NCBI GenBank assembly: GCA_905221605.1 | Contig: CAJNDS010001469.1 | Coordinates: 229,501 to 293,500, forward strand | Length of the DNA stretch: 64,000 nt | Direction: 5' to 3' | DNA from: Symbiodinium natans | Lineage: Eukaryota > Sar > Dinophyceae > Suessiales > Symbiodiniaceae | Shown: piece by piece, positions 50,293 through 59,850 of the stretch | Position numbering within the stretch: position 1 is the first letter of the stretch | How the letters are laid out: each line of letters starts with the position of its first letter | The notes under the pieces: generated by a model | Databases searched by the model: none | Told to the model about the DNA's origin: nothing | Seen by the model: only the letters and a program-made list of their open reading frames with translations | Position numbers and translations under genes: made by a program

Positions 50293-50343
50293 CTCAGATC
50301 AAAATTCAAAGCATCCTGCCAAGAAGACATGCTAAAGCTGTAC

Positions 50344-50922
50344 GTTGCAGTCAGATTGACTATTAGGCCAAGAGGCTGAGTTGAGCCTCTTCTTCAAAAG
50401 ATCCAGGTCGGACTCGTTCTTGGCCTTGTCTTTTGTAGCAGCCTTGTTGCCCTTCTTCTGCGTTGGCTTGGAGTTCTTCGTGCTCTCGATCTCCTGGCGC
50501 TTTTTGCGCTTGATCTCGTCCTTGATCTTGAGTTCGCCTTCAATCTCCTGATGCAGGTCGTCAAGGAATGCGTCCATGCGAGCCTCGTGGATGCTGTCCT
50601 CCTCGGCCCCACCAATTGGCTCAGACTCAACAGCTGCAGGCTTGGCACTGTCCTCTGCCTCGCCGATCTCCCCGAAAATGTGGAGCTCGGTCTCCAAGTC
50701 ACTGTGCGACTCGTAGAAATCAGCAACGACTTGGTTGCGATCTAGAATGTTCTGGAGCTCGTCCGTCCCCTCGAAGAGGTCGTCCACTTCGTCGAGCGGC
50801 AACTGGTCTGCGGCTTCAACATCCTTGGACTCGTCCGCCCCCAGAATAAGAGTTTCAGCTTGAGAATCGAAGCAGATCTCATCGGAGTTCTCGAAAGCCC
50901 GGAGCCGCTGCAACGTGTTCTC
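50344..50922 (-). CDS. Internal exon of an uncharacterised acidic/basic protein gene
   Basis: 193 codons, open throughout on the minus strand, with an AG acceptor at 50923-50924 (CGCCAG|GAG) and donor AAC|GTACAG at 50343. There is no ATG near the 5' end, so at least one upstream exon must lie beyond 50.95 kb; I could not find it. The N-terminal part is acidic (DEVDDLFEGTDELQN). A short helix follows (EARMDAFLDDLHQEIEGELK), then a strongly basic low-complexity stretch (KKRQEIESTKNSKPTQKKGNK) and a final ESDLDLLKKRLNSA. The charge layout suggests a coiled or disordered nuclear or ribosome-associated protein, but I recognise no family. It is transcribed opposite to the following gene. Confidence 0.6.
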
Positions 50923-52245
50923 CTGGCGAATCAAAGTCTTACACGGGAATCAGTGTGGAGTTCCGCAATTCAGGGGGGGGTCGGTGATTAAGCCTTGGAG
51001 CTGGCGCCATCGTTCCAAAGTGTGCTTTCGGGCCCCCAGCCTGGCGCAGCACCAAAGCGCCTGGAAGCCCATGTTTGTTTAACAAAACAAGTCTCAGCGA
51101 GGAGCAAATGCATGGGGTGTGTCCCGGGTGATGGGCAGTGATGGACGTTTTATTGCCACAGGTTGGTTCCGGCCACGCAAGCCTGCGCCTGCACAACTAG
51201 CATGTGACCGACAAAATGGTCGTTTTGCCTTGGGGCAGGACGTCAGTGACGGCAGAACCATGTTATCCAAATCAGTCTGGGGGCCTGAGGTGCAAACACC
51301 ACTAGACACAGAGACAATTCTGCGGCGTAGGCAGCACAGGCAGCATAGGTTTAGCACAACATGAGATTGAAGCCTGCAACAGCTGGCAAGTGGCCAACAC
51401 CGGTTAAACAGCGAACCGCATTCAAGCCACGTTTTTTTGCAGATTTCAGCGGCCTTGCGGCCTGGTAGCCAGGCCCCATGATGAGGTTGTGTAGCTTGCA
51501 ACTGTGTGGATGGGATGGGAGCGCTGGCAGCGCTGGAGAACTCGTGCGCGCTATGCATATTTTTTCAATGACCAGAGGACCAGAGTCCAGCGTGACCAGA
51601 TCCTGGCGATTTGGTTCGGGGGAGGGGGGGGGGGGGGGCGGGGCCGGGGCGAGCAAAAAATCGACTTTCGAGTGAGATACTACGGTACAGTGTCCACTCG
51701 GTACAGTCGGTTCAGTGCCGTACGGTCCGGTGTGGTAAGAATTTTGGGCCAAAGTCTGGAGTCTCTACTGTCTCTACTCTAGTCTACGGACCTACGGACC
51801 CTTGACTCATGACTCTTCATAGACACAGACCGCGGTGACCGCAGGCCGCAGACCCACGTGCCAAGCCCATTTCATTGAATCATTTGCCCCATTGCCATTG
51901 CCAATTGCCATTATTGCCTATTGACCGCTTTTTCACCTGAATCACGCTTGAATCCTGAACCCGACTTGAGCCTGACCTGGCCGAAACCTCACACACACAG
52001 GCCCCAACCCCAGGCCCCAAGCCCAAACCCAAGCCGAAACCCTGTTAGCGGTTGTCGCGCGCTCCGCCCAGGCAATGGCAGGGTTTGGGTTTGCATGTAT
52101 GCTTGTCGGGAATTGCAAGGCAGTCCAAGGCCAAGGCCAAGGTCCATGATCCATGGCCCTATCTTAGCCTGCAGGTTCTGTCTTGGTCTTAGAGTCTTAG
52201 GTCCTCAAGACTCAAGCCCTTTAGCTCAAAGGATGAAGACTCGTA
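50923..52245. other. Intergenic or intronic stretch between two divergent genes
   Basis: Contains low-complexity G-run frames (51615-51660), GTCTCTACT repeats (51760-51790) and Pro-rich frames (51921-52355) that I do not accept as coding. If the flanking genes are divergent, their promoters should lie here; no motif was recognised. Confidence 0.35.
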
Positions 52246-52300
52246 CCCCTAAGGTTGTACCCCTAAAGGTTCCCCTTAATATACTGCTAATCTGGCCCTT
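52246..52300. repeat. 52-bp dispersed element, copy 2
   Basis: Matches 35650-35702 nearly base for base (CCCCTAAAGGTTCCCCTTAA and beyond); the one clear change is ATAT for ATAG. Confidence 0.85.
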
Positions 52301-52397
52301 ATATTCGTTTAGGAATCCTGAAAAGGGGCCCCAAAACCCAAGGGTCCAAGGTTGAACCCCTAGATAAGCCTTTAGCCTTCAGCCTTTAGGCCTTTAG

Positions 52398-52590
52398 GCA
52401 TCAACGAAGCTTGCCATGGCACTGCCGACATCTCTTGCGGAGTCTGTGCAGAAGATTTGTTCATGGCTGAAGGTCGCCGGAAATGCCATACATCGAGTTG
52501 GCAATCATGTCACTGCAGAGGAGAAGGCAGCATTTGGCTTAGCGTTCCAGGCGGCAGAGGCTTTGTTGAGGCCCGTTGCCTGCCTGCAGT
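52398..52590 (+). CDS. First recognised exon of the long plus-strand gene (uncertain borders)
   Basis: An open frame following TTTAG|GCA at 52395-52397. The ATG at 52416 gives MALPTSLAESVQKICSWLK..., amphipathic and alanine-rich, running to about 52570-52590 where it hits TGA. Whether the ATG is the start or the exon is internal is undecided. The exon end may be a GT at 52575 or a GC at 52571. No family is recognised from this part alone. Confidence 0.4.
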
Positions 52591-53025
52591 GATCTAATAT
52601 GAATGATTTTGCGTTGTGTCAACTTGTGTTAGCCGCTTGGCCATTGGGGTCAATCGGCCATTGCTGTGCTCAGTCATGCTCAAACACCGAGCTTGTCCAA
52701 GGCACACGAGCAGCTGCAGCCATCTTTGCAGTGTGGTCCTGGTCGAAGGGCTTACACACTTCGTCAAATCTTTCATTTCATGCAAGTGAGACTTGCCTCG
52801 AACTCGTCAGGAACGGATTCTTACATTGGAAATGAAAGTGGTAGCGTTAGAGTCTGAGTTGCGTGAGAGGCCAGAAGTAGGAGAAGGCGGCTGGGCGGGG
52901 TGGGCCCGGGTAGTCGGGTAGGCGTAGGAGTGTCCGAGTCTGACGAAATTAGCGCCTAAGGGCCTACTGGCCTCACGGGGCATAAAGCGCAACAAGAACA
53001 TGTCTGTCATGTCATGTCATGTCAG

Positions 53026-53198
53026 CATGTCATGTCATGCCAAGTTTGCGTGAAAAGTCGAGGGCGATCCATCTTCGTGACGGTGGGAAGATGCAGAAGG
53101 TGATGGGCGCTGCGTTTCGACTGGCGTTTGGGGAGGGCTCCGAAGAACTGCAGTTAGAAAAGGATTGCAAGATTGGCAAGGCTGGGCCAGCCCGGGCC
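53026..53198 (+). CDS. Exon, long plus-strand gene
   Basis: Open frame after an AG at 53024-53025. Protein-like stretch REKSRAIHLRDGGKMQKVMG and AAFRLAFGEGSEELQ. The donor GCC|GTACCT at 53199 joins in phase 0 to the exon at 53258. Confidence 0.45.
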
Positions 53199-53257
53199 GT
53201 ACCTTGTGATCGGGCAAGTTTCAGTTTCAGTGTGACATTGTGACATGTGCCCTGCAG

Positions 53258-53525
53258 GCCACCATCAGCAGATCAAAGCTGAAGCTAGATGTCGCCAACA
53301 TGATCCTTCGGCGTGGCTTCTGGGAAGATCAGTTTAAAGACCTCTCCAAGCTTGTTGGTCGCACTGAGGACCAGGCTGGTGAAGCTATTGCTGCCCAAGA
53401 GGCCCAGGAGAGATTCAATAAGATCACGTGCGCCGGGGAGCTGCCGTTCGTGCAATTAGGATATGACGCGTCGCCGGTCAAAAAAGAGCTGTTCCTCGTA
53501 CAAGAGACATCGCTACAGTCGCTTG
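53258..53525 (+). CDS. Exon, long plus-strand gene
   Basis: CTGCAG|GCC acceptor; about 89 codons reading SKLKLDVANMILRRGFW, then QFKDLSKLVGRTEDQAGEAI and ELPFVQLGYDASPVKKE. Balanced composition and no stop until 53602. The exact donor is unclear (candidates near 53525-53530). Confidence 0.55.
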
Positions 53526-53835
53526 GTGGAGTCTTTTCAGCCTGCCTGGGCCTGCCTGGGGCCTGGGGCATGAGACCGTGGGACTGGCCTTATAGGTACT
53601 AAGGACCTGAGCCTGAGCCGAAGCCAAAGCCGAAGCCCCTCAAGTCCTCAACGGTCCTCAACCCTGAGCCCTCAGCCTCAGACTCAGACCTAAGCCTAAG
53701 CCTTTACTGCTTAAGTAGCTGGCCTCTATTGAGTCTAGTCTAAACAGTTCAGATTTTGCCTAAGTTTGAAACGCCCGCCTCCTGCCGCTTAAACCATCAT
53801 GATGCCATCATGTCATCGTGGCCAGGTTTTCTCAG

Positions 53836-54165
53836 GCTCGCAAGCAACTTGAATTGGTGCAGAAATCCGGGGATATCTTTCGAGGAGTTCTTTTGGACGA
53901 GAGCGATTTGGCAGCTCAAGCAAGGGCCGATGCGGACGTGACGGCGGACATTGTGCAGTCGACGTCCGTGAGACTTCTTCCAGTTACTGGCCTGGGTTTG
54001 GCCCACACCGACTTGAGCCACAAATTCAGCTGTTTGCTGCACACAGTCGGTCTGGAAACAGGCCACAGCAGGAGACTTTATCTGAAGTCGGTGGTAGCGT
54101 GTCTGTCCGACCAGGGCATCTCAGCACGCACAGTAACGAGCAGATTGTTTTTTCGGGATGACCGG
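53836..54165 (+). CDS. Exon, long plus-strand gene
   Basis: CTCAG|GCT acceptor; reads ARKQLELVQKSGDIFRGVLL, VTGLGLAHTDLSHKFSCLLH and LYLKSVVACLSDQG. The SDQG at the end resembles the S/T-D-x-G element that precedes the His/Asn segment in related dinoflagellate proteins. Exon end uncertain. Confidence 0.5.
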
Positions 54166-54304
54166 CGGGACCGGCGCTGAATATCACATGTAGTATGTAG
54201 CCTCAGATTTCGTGACCTTTTTGTTTGTTTACGACGACGTTTCAGTTCCAAGCCAAGCTCCATAACCTGAGTTCTGATGTAAGGCACTGAGCTTGGGATT
54301 GCAG

Positions 54305-54428
54305 GCAGCCCTGCGGTGGAGCTCGATACCTTGTTACAAGAGGAGGCTCGCGCCATGGGCAGTGTAGCTGCAGAAGCAGAGGGTTCTTCCGGTGGCGCTG
54401 ATGGTGTTGCTGCGCCTGTCACACCTTT
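54305..54428 (+). CDS. Exon, long plus-strand gene (or terminal exon of a shorter gene)
   Basis: TTGCAG acceptor; reads SPAVELDTLLQEEARAMGSV, then a Gly/Ala/Ser-rich tail and VAAPVTPL before TAG at 54430. It could end a first gene here, or splice on to 54714 through a GT/GC within the tail. Confidence 0.4.
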
Positions 54429-54713
54429 GTAGCTCGACATTCAAGGGCAGGCGCATGTGTGGGAGGGTGGGAGCCCCAGCCCAGTTCCTGTAGTGCCTTT
54501 ACATGGGCAAGGGATGGCGCAGAAGGCTGCGTAGGCTGTAGCAAGATGTGAGATCTGATGCTGCACTGACACTCATTACTCATTACTGATGTTCAATGTT
54601 CAGTCTCAGTTGAAGTTGAGTTGTGTATGAATGACTCCGCTGCCCTCGCCCCCACCGCCCCCGCCCCGCCCCCCTCCGCCTCCCGCCCCCTCCCACTGCC
54701 TCCCACTGCTTAG

Positions 54714-54834
54714 GATGCCAAATTCTCTGAAGATCATTGGCGTGAAGCATGTGTGCGACAATCTGCTCCATGCGTTCCTTGAGCGGACCTCTTTGCCCCC
54801 TGGCTGCAGAACTGGCGACACTGACAGTCGGACA
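54714..54834 (+). CDS. Exon, long plus-strand gene
   Basis: A C-rich pyrimidine tract then TGCTTAG|G-ATG. Reads MPNSLKIIGVKHVCDNLLHA, the 'HxxDN' segment of the family. A GT at 54835 gives phase 0 to the next exon. The ATG at 54715 could alternatively be a translation start. Confidence 0.5.
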
Positions 54835-54943
54835 GTCCTTGACAGTTCCGGGCCGGGTCTCTTGGAGTCATGTAGTGAATCGGAAGCCAGGAAGCTTTCT
54901 TATGCCCGTGTTGAACCGGTGTTGAATGTTATGTTGGTTGTTG

Positions 54944-54948
<5 letters not shown>

Positions 54949-55014
<66 letters not shown>
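54949..55014 (+). repeat. (CTG)22 trinucleotide repeat in an intron
   Basis: Exactly 66 bp of pure CTG, about 60 bp upstream of the next exon; the complementary strand reads as polyalanine. Confidence 0.95.
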
Positions 55015-55072
55015 ATGGACTGATGGATTTAATCAGGCATAATGCATGGGCCTGGCGATTTGGTCTGCCTAG

Positions 55073-55180
55073 CCAAGTTGGAGCGGCTTCTACGAGGACC
55101 TGACTGAATTGGAGCGCCTGATGAATAAGGTGGTCAGCCGGGAAGCCTTCAGGGCCGGGTGCCTTCCTCCTGACCGCAAG
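55073..55180 (+). CDS. Exon a of the phase-verified part
   Basis: CCTAG|CCA acceptor, 36 codons, KPSWSGFYEDL-type start (W-S-G-F), then TELERLMNKVVSREAFRAGC. The donor is AAG|GCCGGA, a GC donor; reading on gives TAA after two codons. Phase 0 at both ends. Confidence 0.6.
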
Positions 55181-55464
55181 GCCGGATAAGCAGGAGCGTT
55201 GACAGCGTTGAGTCAGCGTTGATCGCGGGACAGTGGGCAGTGGGGGCTGTGTGGGCCGGTCCTTGTGGGTAGTGTCAGTGGCACATCTGACATATGACTC
55301 ATATGACTTCCGGATTCCCCACAAGCCTACAAGGCAAGCTTGGTGTTGCCAACGCTGACTGTAGACATGTAGTGTGGGGCCTAAGTCCTACTCTAGATTT
55401 GTTTAAAGTCCAGACAGAAAGTCAAGCCAAGCCAGTCCAGACTTACATATTTTCGTCCGCCCAG

Positions 55465-55566
55465 GATCTTCACGCATTGTTCCTCAACTGGAACATCTCA
55501 CTGAAATCGCTCCGATGGGAGCGGCTTGTCGACTTTTGCGAGGCAGAGTCTTGTCTGCATCTGCTT
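55465..55566 (+). CDS. Exon b
   Basis: CCCAG|GAT acceptor and CTT|GTCGCT donor, 34 codons: DLHALFLNWNISLKSLRWER. Joins phase 0 on both sides; reading through the donor meets TGA two codons later. Confidence 0.65.
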
Positions 55567-55706
55567 GTCGCTTGAAGCACTTAAAGTTCAGTAGCTCAGC
55601 ATGGCAGTGCGGCAGTCAATCATGTGATGTGAATGCGAATGAGTGACCTGGCCTGACAGAGTTTCCAGTCCCAGTCCCAGTCCCAGTCCCATGCTTTCCA
55701 GCCAAG

Positions 55707-55871
55707 ATGCGCCCTTTGGAAGCCGATCTGCGTCGCTATTGGAATATGAACACCTATGCCAATGCGTCTGCGTCTGCCGCTTCCTCTGGCCAGAGCGGTC
55801 GAAACAAAGCTAGCGGCAGCGGCGGCGGTGGTGACAGCAACCCGTTGCCCAGGCTCGACAAGTTGGACAAG
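55707..55871 (+). CDS. Exon c
   Basis: CCAAG|ATG acceptor, 55 codons: MRPLEADLRRYWNMNTYANA, a Ser/Gly-rich linker (GRNKASGSGGGGDSN), then PLPRLDKLDK. The donor AAG|GCAAGC is a textbook GC-AG donor. Phase 0. Confidence 0.65.
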
Positions 55872-56028
55872 GCAAGCGTGCGAATGTCACAGCGCAGGAC
55901 ACAGGAGGGTTGCACACGGGACAGGTAAAGCAAGGCGTAAGGCCTAGGGACGGATAATCCCCAGCTAATCCAAGCACCAATTGAACCCTTTGTCCCGGAT
56001 GACCCACTCTGTCACTGTCCCTACCCAG

Positions 56029-56469
56029 GCAATCCGGAATGCTGACTTCTGGCTGTATTTGAAAGCGGTGGCGGACCTCGGCTTTGTTGCCGAGTTTCTG
56101 TCGCGCTGGTCTGAAGCTTGCCCTTGTCATGAACAACATTTGCTACTTTACCTGTCGCTCTCCTCCAAAGAGAAACGCTCGATCCCGCCTCCGTGTGAGT
56201 GTGCTATGCGCGGGTGTCGGGCACCAGAGCTGGCAAGCGGCGAGGCGATGGACAAGCTGGGAATGCTGGCCCGAAGCACCCAGCCACTCCTTTCAACTTA
56301 CCTGCATGAGGCGACAAGCAAGGAAGTCGCAGCCCGGCTGTGCACAGATTGGGAAAGATCGATATCATTCATCATGTCGGTCATGATCGCCAAGTGCCAC
56401 CATTGGAGCGAACTTCCCTACTTGCTCTGCGCGCTGGGGCATCGATCACCAGAGGTGGCTGCTCGGGAT
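56029..56469 (+). CDS. Exon d, core of the family (Cys/His motif)
   Basis: 147 codons, ACCCAG|GCA to GAT|GTCAGT, phase 0. Reads AIRNADFWLYLKAVADLGFV, then SEACPCHEQHLL (C-x-C-H) and, 26 residues on, CECAMRGCRAPELASG (C-x-C-x4-C). A helical stretch follows with LLSTYLHEATSKEVAAR, W-SELPYLLCALGH and AARD. C-x-C-H plus C...GCRAPELA is the most recognisable signature of this protein family, which I know only as numerous uncharacterised dinoflagellate predictions. A metal site is plausible. Confidence 0.75.
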
Positions 56470-56579
56470 GTCAGTCAGCAGGCCTGACAGGCCTCAGGCT
56501 TCGATCTTCCAGTCGTTCTGTTCTAGTGCCTAGTCACACGAGCGACTAGTCCTGATGGCTAGTCTCCAGTGTAGCACAT

Positions 56580-56662
56580 GTCCGCTATAGGGTATAGGCT
56601 ATATATAGGGTATAGGGTATAGGCTATAGGCTATAGGCGATAGGCTATAGGCTATAGGCCAC
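56580..56662. repeat. 7-bp repeat (TATAGGC/TATAGGG) in an intron
   Basis: About ten units of CTATAGG(C/G). Confidence 0.85.
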
Positions 56663-56727
56663 AGTCACAGTTTCTTGTCCAGCTTTTAACTGTCGGTCAT
56701 CGTCATCGGGGTCGTCGGTCGACCCAG

Positions 56728-56970
56728 GTTCAGCGCAGCGCTGCAAAGGCGATCGCACTCTTTGAGGACCCTGCTCAGTGCCGCCGGCCAGGGTGGCACC
56801 ATCAGCAAACACAACGGTTTCTGAATCCTGAGTGGAAAGGCTCTAGTACGGATTTGGCTGTTGGCCTGGAAGAACCTTCCCTGCGGCCCATCGAAGCTCG
56901 TTCACCATCATCCGCTAGTTTGCTTGGGTGTTTTAACGTTGAGTTTGAAAGAATCTGTGCAGTCTGTACT
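56728..56970 (+). CDS. Exon e
   Basis: 81 codons, ACCCAG|GTT to ACT|GTGAGG (strong donor), phase 0. Reads AKAIALFEDPAQC, HHQQTQRFLNPEWKG, SLRPIEARSPSSASLL and FNVEFERICAVCT. Confidence 0.7.
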
Positions 56971-57032
56971 GTGAGGCTACTGTTAAGTTAGGCCACTGCA
57001 AAGCTACTTGGCTCGCCGCGGCTCGCCCAGCT

Positions 57033-57208
57033 AGTCACTATCACTACCACTACTACCGCTGCCACTACCACTGCCGCTGCCACCACCGCCACTGCCGCCA
57101 CCACTGCCACCGCCGCCACCACCACGACCACCACGACCACCACGACCACCACGACGACCAGGACCACTACCGGACTGCCACTACCGCTACCACTACCACT
57201 ACCACCGC
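57033..57208. repeat. ACC/GCC trinucleotide-rich tract in an intron
   Basis: About 175 bp of CACTACCACC/GCCACC; the complement reads as a valine run. Confidence 0.9.
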
Positions 57209-57258
57209 GCACTACCTACCCAAAATAATGCTACCGAACATGCTCGGTCACGGTCACT

Positions 57259-57260
<2 letters not shown>

Positions 57261-57323
<63 letters not shown>

Positions 57324-57334
57324 GCTTCTCGCTG

Positions 57335-57367
<33 letters not shown>

Positions 57368-57368
57368 A

Positions 57369-57407
<39 letters not shown>

Positions 57408-57476
57408 CGCTCGCTCGCTCGCTCGCTCCCGCTCTGAGCTCTCGCTCTCGCTCTCGCTCTCGCTCTCGCTCTCGCT

Positions 57477-57572
<96 letters not shown>

Positions 57573-57578
57573 CGCCAC
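57261..57578 (+). repeat. Long (CT)n / (CTCG)n tract directly before a 3' splice site
   Basis: About 318 bp, almost only CT dinucleotides with CTCGCT blocks (57405-57490), ending 11-12 bp before the acceptor at 57588-57589. The opposite strand gives Arg/Glu repeat frames of 86-236 codons; these are artefacts. Confidence 0.9.
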
Positions 57579-57589
57579 ACACATCCGAG

Positions 57590-57850
57590 GTCGAGAGCCT
57601 CGCCAATGGAACGGTGACAATGGCAAACTTGGAACTCCATGAGGAGGATGGATTCAGCGCAGTTGGAATTAGCTCTTTCCGCAACTGGGTGGCTGCGTTG
57701 AGCATGGTTAAGATTGCAGAGAGGCCAATAGAAGCTTGGCATTCACGAGTGACCAGTCTGGTCAAGTCCGCGCCCAGCGGTACGTTGCCGCATTTCTCTT
57801 GCATGCTCCGGTTCGAACAGCTGGTCAAAACCGTGGCGGCTATGCCCAAG
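57590..57850 (+). CDS. Exon f
   Basis: 87 codons, CCGAG|GTC to AAG|GCCGGG (GC donor), phase 0. Reads FSAVGISSFRNWVAALSMVK, then IAERPIEAWHSRVTSLVKSA and LPHFSCMLRFEQLVKTVAAM. The ERPIEAxHS element is a second landmark of the family. Confidence 0.7.
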
Positions 57851-58295
57851 GCCGGGAAGGGTTGCCGGCAGTTGCCGGGCACATATAGCCGCTGCCCTAG
57901 AGAGGCCACCTAAGGCCGCCTAGCCCTAGGCCTAGGCCGCCCTGCGCAGCGAGACGGAGCTGGGCACAGCAGAGCAGGCCGAGCAGGCTCAAGCGAGTTC
58001 GTGTTTTCAAGCTCGCACTTTCAGGCACTTTCACACTTTGACAATTGCACAGTAGCAATAACTTTGGATTCCTCATATCGAAAATAAGTTTTTAGAAGTT
58101 GGTCTCCGTCCATGGCGAATGCCCCAAGCTGGTCCAGTCATGTTGGTCGGTTAGCATTCATCTTCGAGATTCGGTGCCGGCACGGGTGAGGATGCGAGCT
58201 GCATGCCGTGGGAACGCCGCAAAAAATCACGCAAACCAGCGACCTGTGTTTGTTTGGAAGCTTCCCTGGCGGGCTGGTCATGGTAGTGAACTGGT

Positions 58296-58345
58296 GGAGG
58301 AGTGGGAAGGCCAGCGTTATGGAGGTAGTCTCCAAGTTCAACACA
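58296..58345. repeat. Half or diverged copy of the intronic hairpin
   Basis: GAGGAGTGGGAAGGCCAGCG...GTAGTCTCCAAGTTCAACACAGAACTC, related to the two full copies to the right. Confidence 0.6.
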
Positions 58346-58420
58346 GAACTCACAGAACCTGGTTGAGCCTGGTGACCGACGACCGAGAGGAGATGTCAAG
58401 AGTGAGTGTACTGGTGGAAG

Positions 58421-58508
58421 GAGTGGGAACGCCAGAGGGAACGGACGTAGTCGCCAAGTTCAGCACTGAACTTGGCGACCACGTCGATTGCCTCTGGCGC
58501 TCCCACTC
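58421..58508. repeat. Intronic hairpin, copy 1
   Basis: 88 bp, arms of 43-44 bp. GAGTGGGAACGCCAGAGG pairs with CCTCTGGCGCTCCCACTC, and TCGCCAAGTTCAG with CTGAACTTGGCGA; the few mismatches are concentrated mid-arm. The loop is essentially absent. Confidence 0.9.
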
Positions 58509-58668
58509 CGGCCCCCCAGCTTTTCAGCCCTGCTCTGAATCAGCTCCCTTGGCCCAAGAAGCCGTTGATGAGTACTCAATGACGACGGAACATTGTGCGT
58601 GTGTGGGGATTCGATGTTCAACACTGAGCTGGCGACCGAGAGGAGATGTCAAGAATGTATTGTGGAAG

Positions 58669-58756
58669 GAGTGGGAACGCCAGAGGTAATGGACGTAGTC
58701 GCCAAGTTCAGCACTGAACCTGGCGACCACGTCGATTGCCTCTGGCGCTCCCACTC
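58669..58756. repeat. Intronic hairpin, copy 2
   Basis: Same length and layout as copy 1, 248 bp downstream, with a handful of base differences (for example GAACCTGGCGA for GAACTTGGCGA). Confidence 0.9.
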
Positions 58757-59207
58757 CCCGCCCAGCTTTACAGCCATGTTCTGATGCTCTGCATCAGTGA
58801 ATCAGCTCCCTCGAGCAAGGCGGCTTTTGCAGACAGTGACGTGAGCGACAGAGCCACTAAAAACGTTGTAAGTGTGTGGGGATTCAGGACTCATGGGCTC
58901 GGTCACTTTCAGGGAGTTCAAGTACAGTTCTGGGATGTTTCGGGGAATTTAGGGGCTTAGGCTTAGGCCGCCTTAGGGCAGACCGATGTCAAAGACACAT
59001 GTCACATCAAGTCACATCTGTCACATGTCATGAATGAAGGATAAGGTTTATAGGCTGCCAGTCCTAGTCCCAATGCTCCAAGTGACAAGGCCAAGGGCCA
59101 AGGCTCAAGTAAGTTTTCAGGTGCGGAGTGCCCGGAGTGCCGGGACCAATCAATCTGTGACTATAGCTATAGCCTGTTGATCATGACTGTTGGCTGCCCC
59201 TTCCCAG

Positions 59208-59282
59208 GCGCTGTGCAACATTTCGGGAACCTTTGGATACCTGGAGAAGGAGGCCGACTTTCGTCGCACGGTTGCGCGCAGG
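59208..59282 (+). CDS. Exon g
   Basis: CTTCCCAG|GCG acceptor after a pyrimidine tract; 25 codons ALCNISGTFGYLEKEADFRR... with a GC donor AGG|GCTCAG proposed because it keeps phase 0. A GT at 59317 is the alternative but gives the wrong phase. Confidence 0.5.
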
Positions 59283-59330
59283 GCTCAGAACACTGGGGGC
59301 GGGGGGGCGCGGCAAGGTGCAATTCTGTGA

Positions 59331-59713
59331 GTGTGCGAGTGTGAGTGCAAGTGCAAGTGCAAGTACAGGTGTACGTGTGTGTACGAGTGTGTACATGTGC
59401 GTACGCGTGTGTACGTGTGCGTACGCGTGTGTACGCGTGTGTACGTGTGCGTACGTGTGTGCGTGTGTGTACGTACGCGCACGTGTGCGTACGTGTGCGT
59501 GCGTGTGCGTACACGTGTGCGTACGTGTGTGTGTACGTGTGTGTGTGTGTGTGTCAGAGTCAACGTGTGTCAGTGTGTGTCAGTGTGTATCAGTGTGCAG
59601 TGTGTGTCAGTGTGTGTCTGTGTGTGTGTGTGTCTCTGTGTGTGTCTGTGTCTGTGTGTGTGTGTGTGTGTCTGTCTCTGTGTGTGTCTGTGTGTGTGTG
59701 TGTGTGTGTCTGT

Positions 59714-59748
<35 letters not shown>

Positions 59749-59850
59749 TGTGTGTCTGCGTCTGCGTGTGTCACAGTCACAGTGTGTGTGTGTGTGTGTG
59801 TGTGTGTCTGTCCGTGTCCGTGTCTGTGTCTGTGTCTGTGTGAGTGTGTG
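59331..59850. repeat. Long (GT)n-rich tract in an intron
   Basis: About 520 bp of GTGT broken by GTAC, GTCT and GTCA. All three plus frames and one minus frame are open as Cys/Val repeats, which is the repeat and not a protein. Confidence 0.95.

Larger units (their letters stand above)
57851..59207 (+). other. Large intron with hairpin repeats
   Basis: Between exon f and exon g. Apart from the hairpin units listed separately it has repeated 'GGCGACCGAGAGGAGATGTC' segments (58369 and 58630). Frames of 60-196 codons here read through the repeats in several phases and are not accepted. Confidence 0.5.

Noticed and set aside
57199-57909. Arg-Glu repeat proteins on the minus strand
   Set aside because: They are the complement of the (CT)n tract in an intron; the plus strand carries a phase-consistent exon right after it.
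58099-58689. 196-codon plus-strand frame in the large intron
   Set aside because: It reads through tandem hairpin repeats; the same sequence is open on the minus strand, and it does not fit the exon chain.
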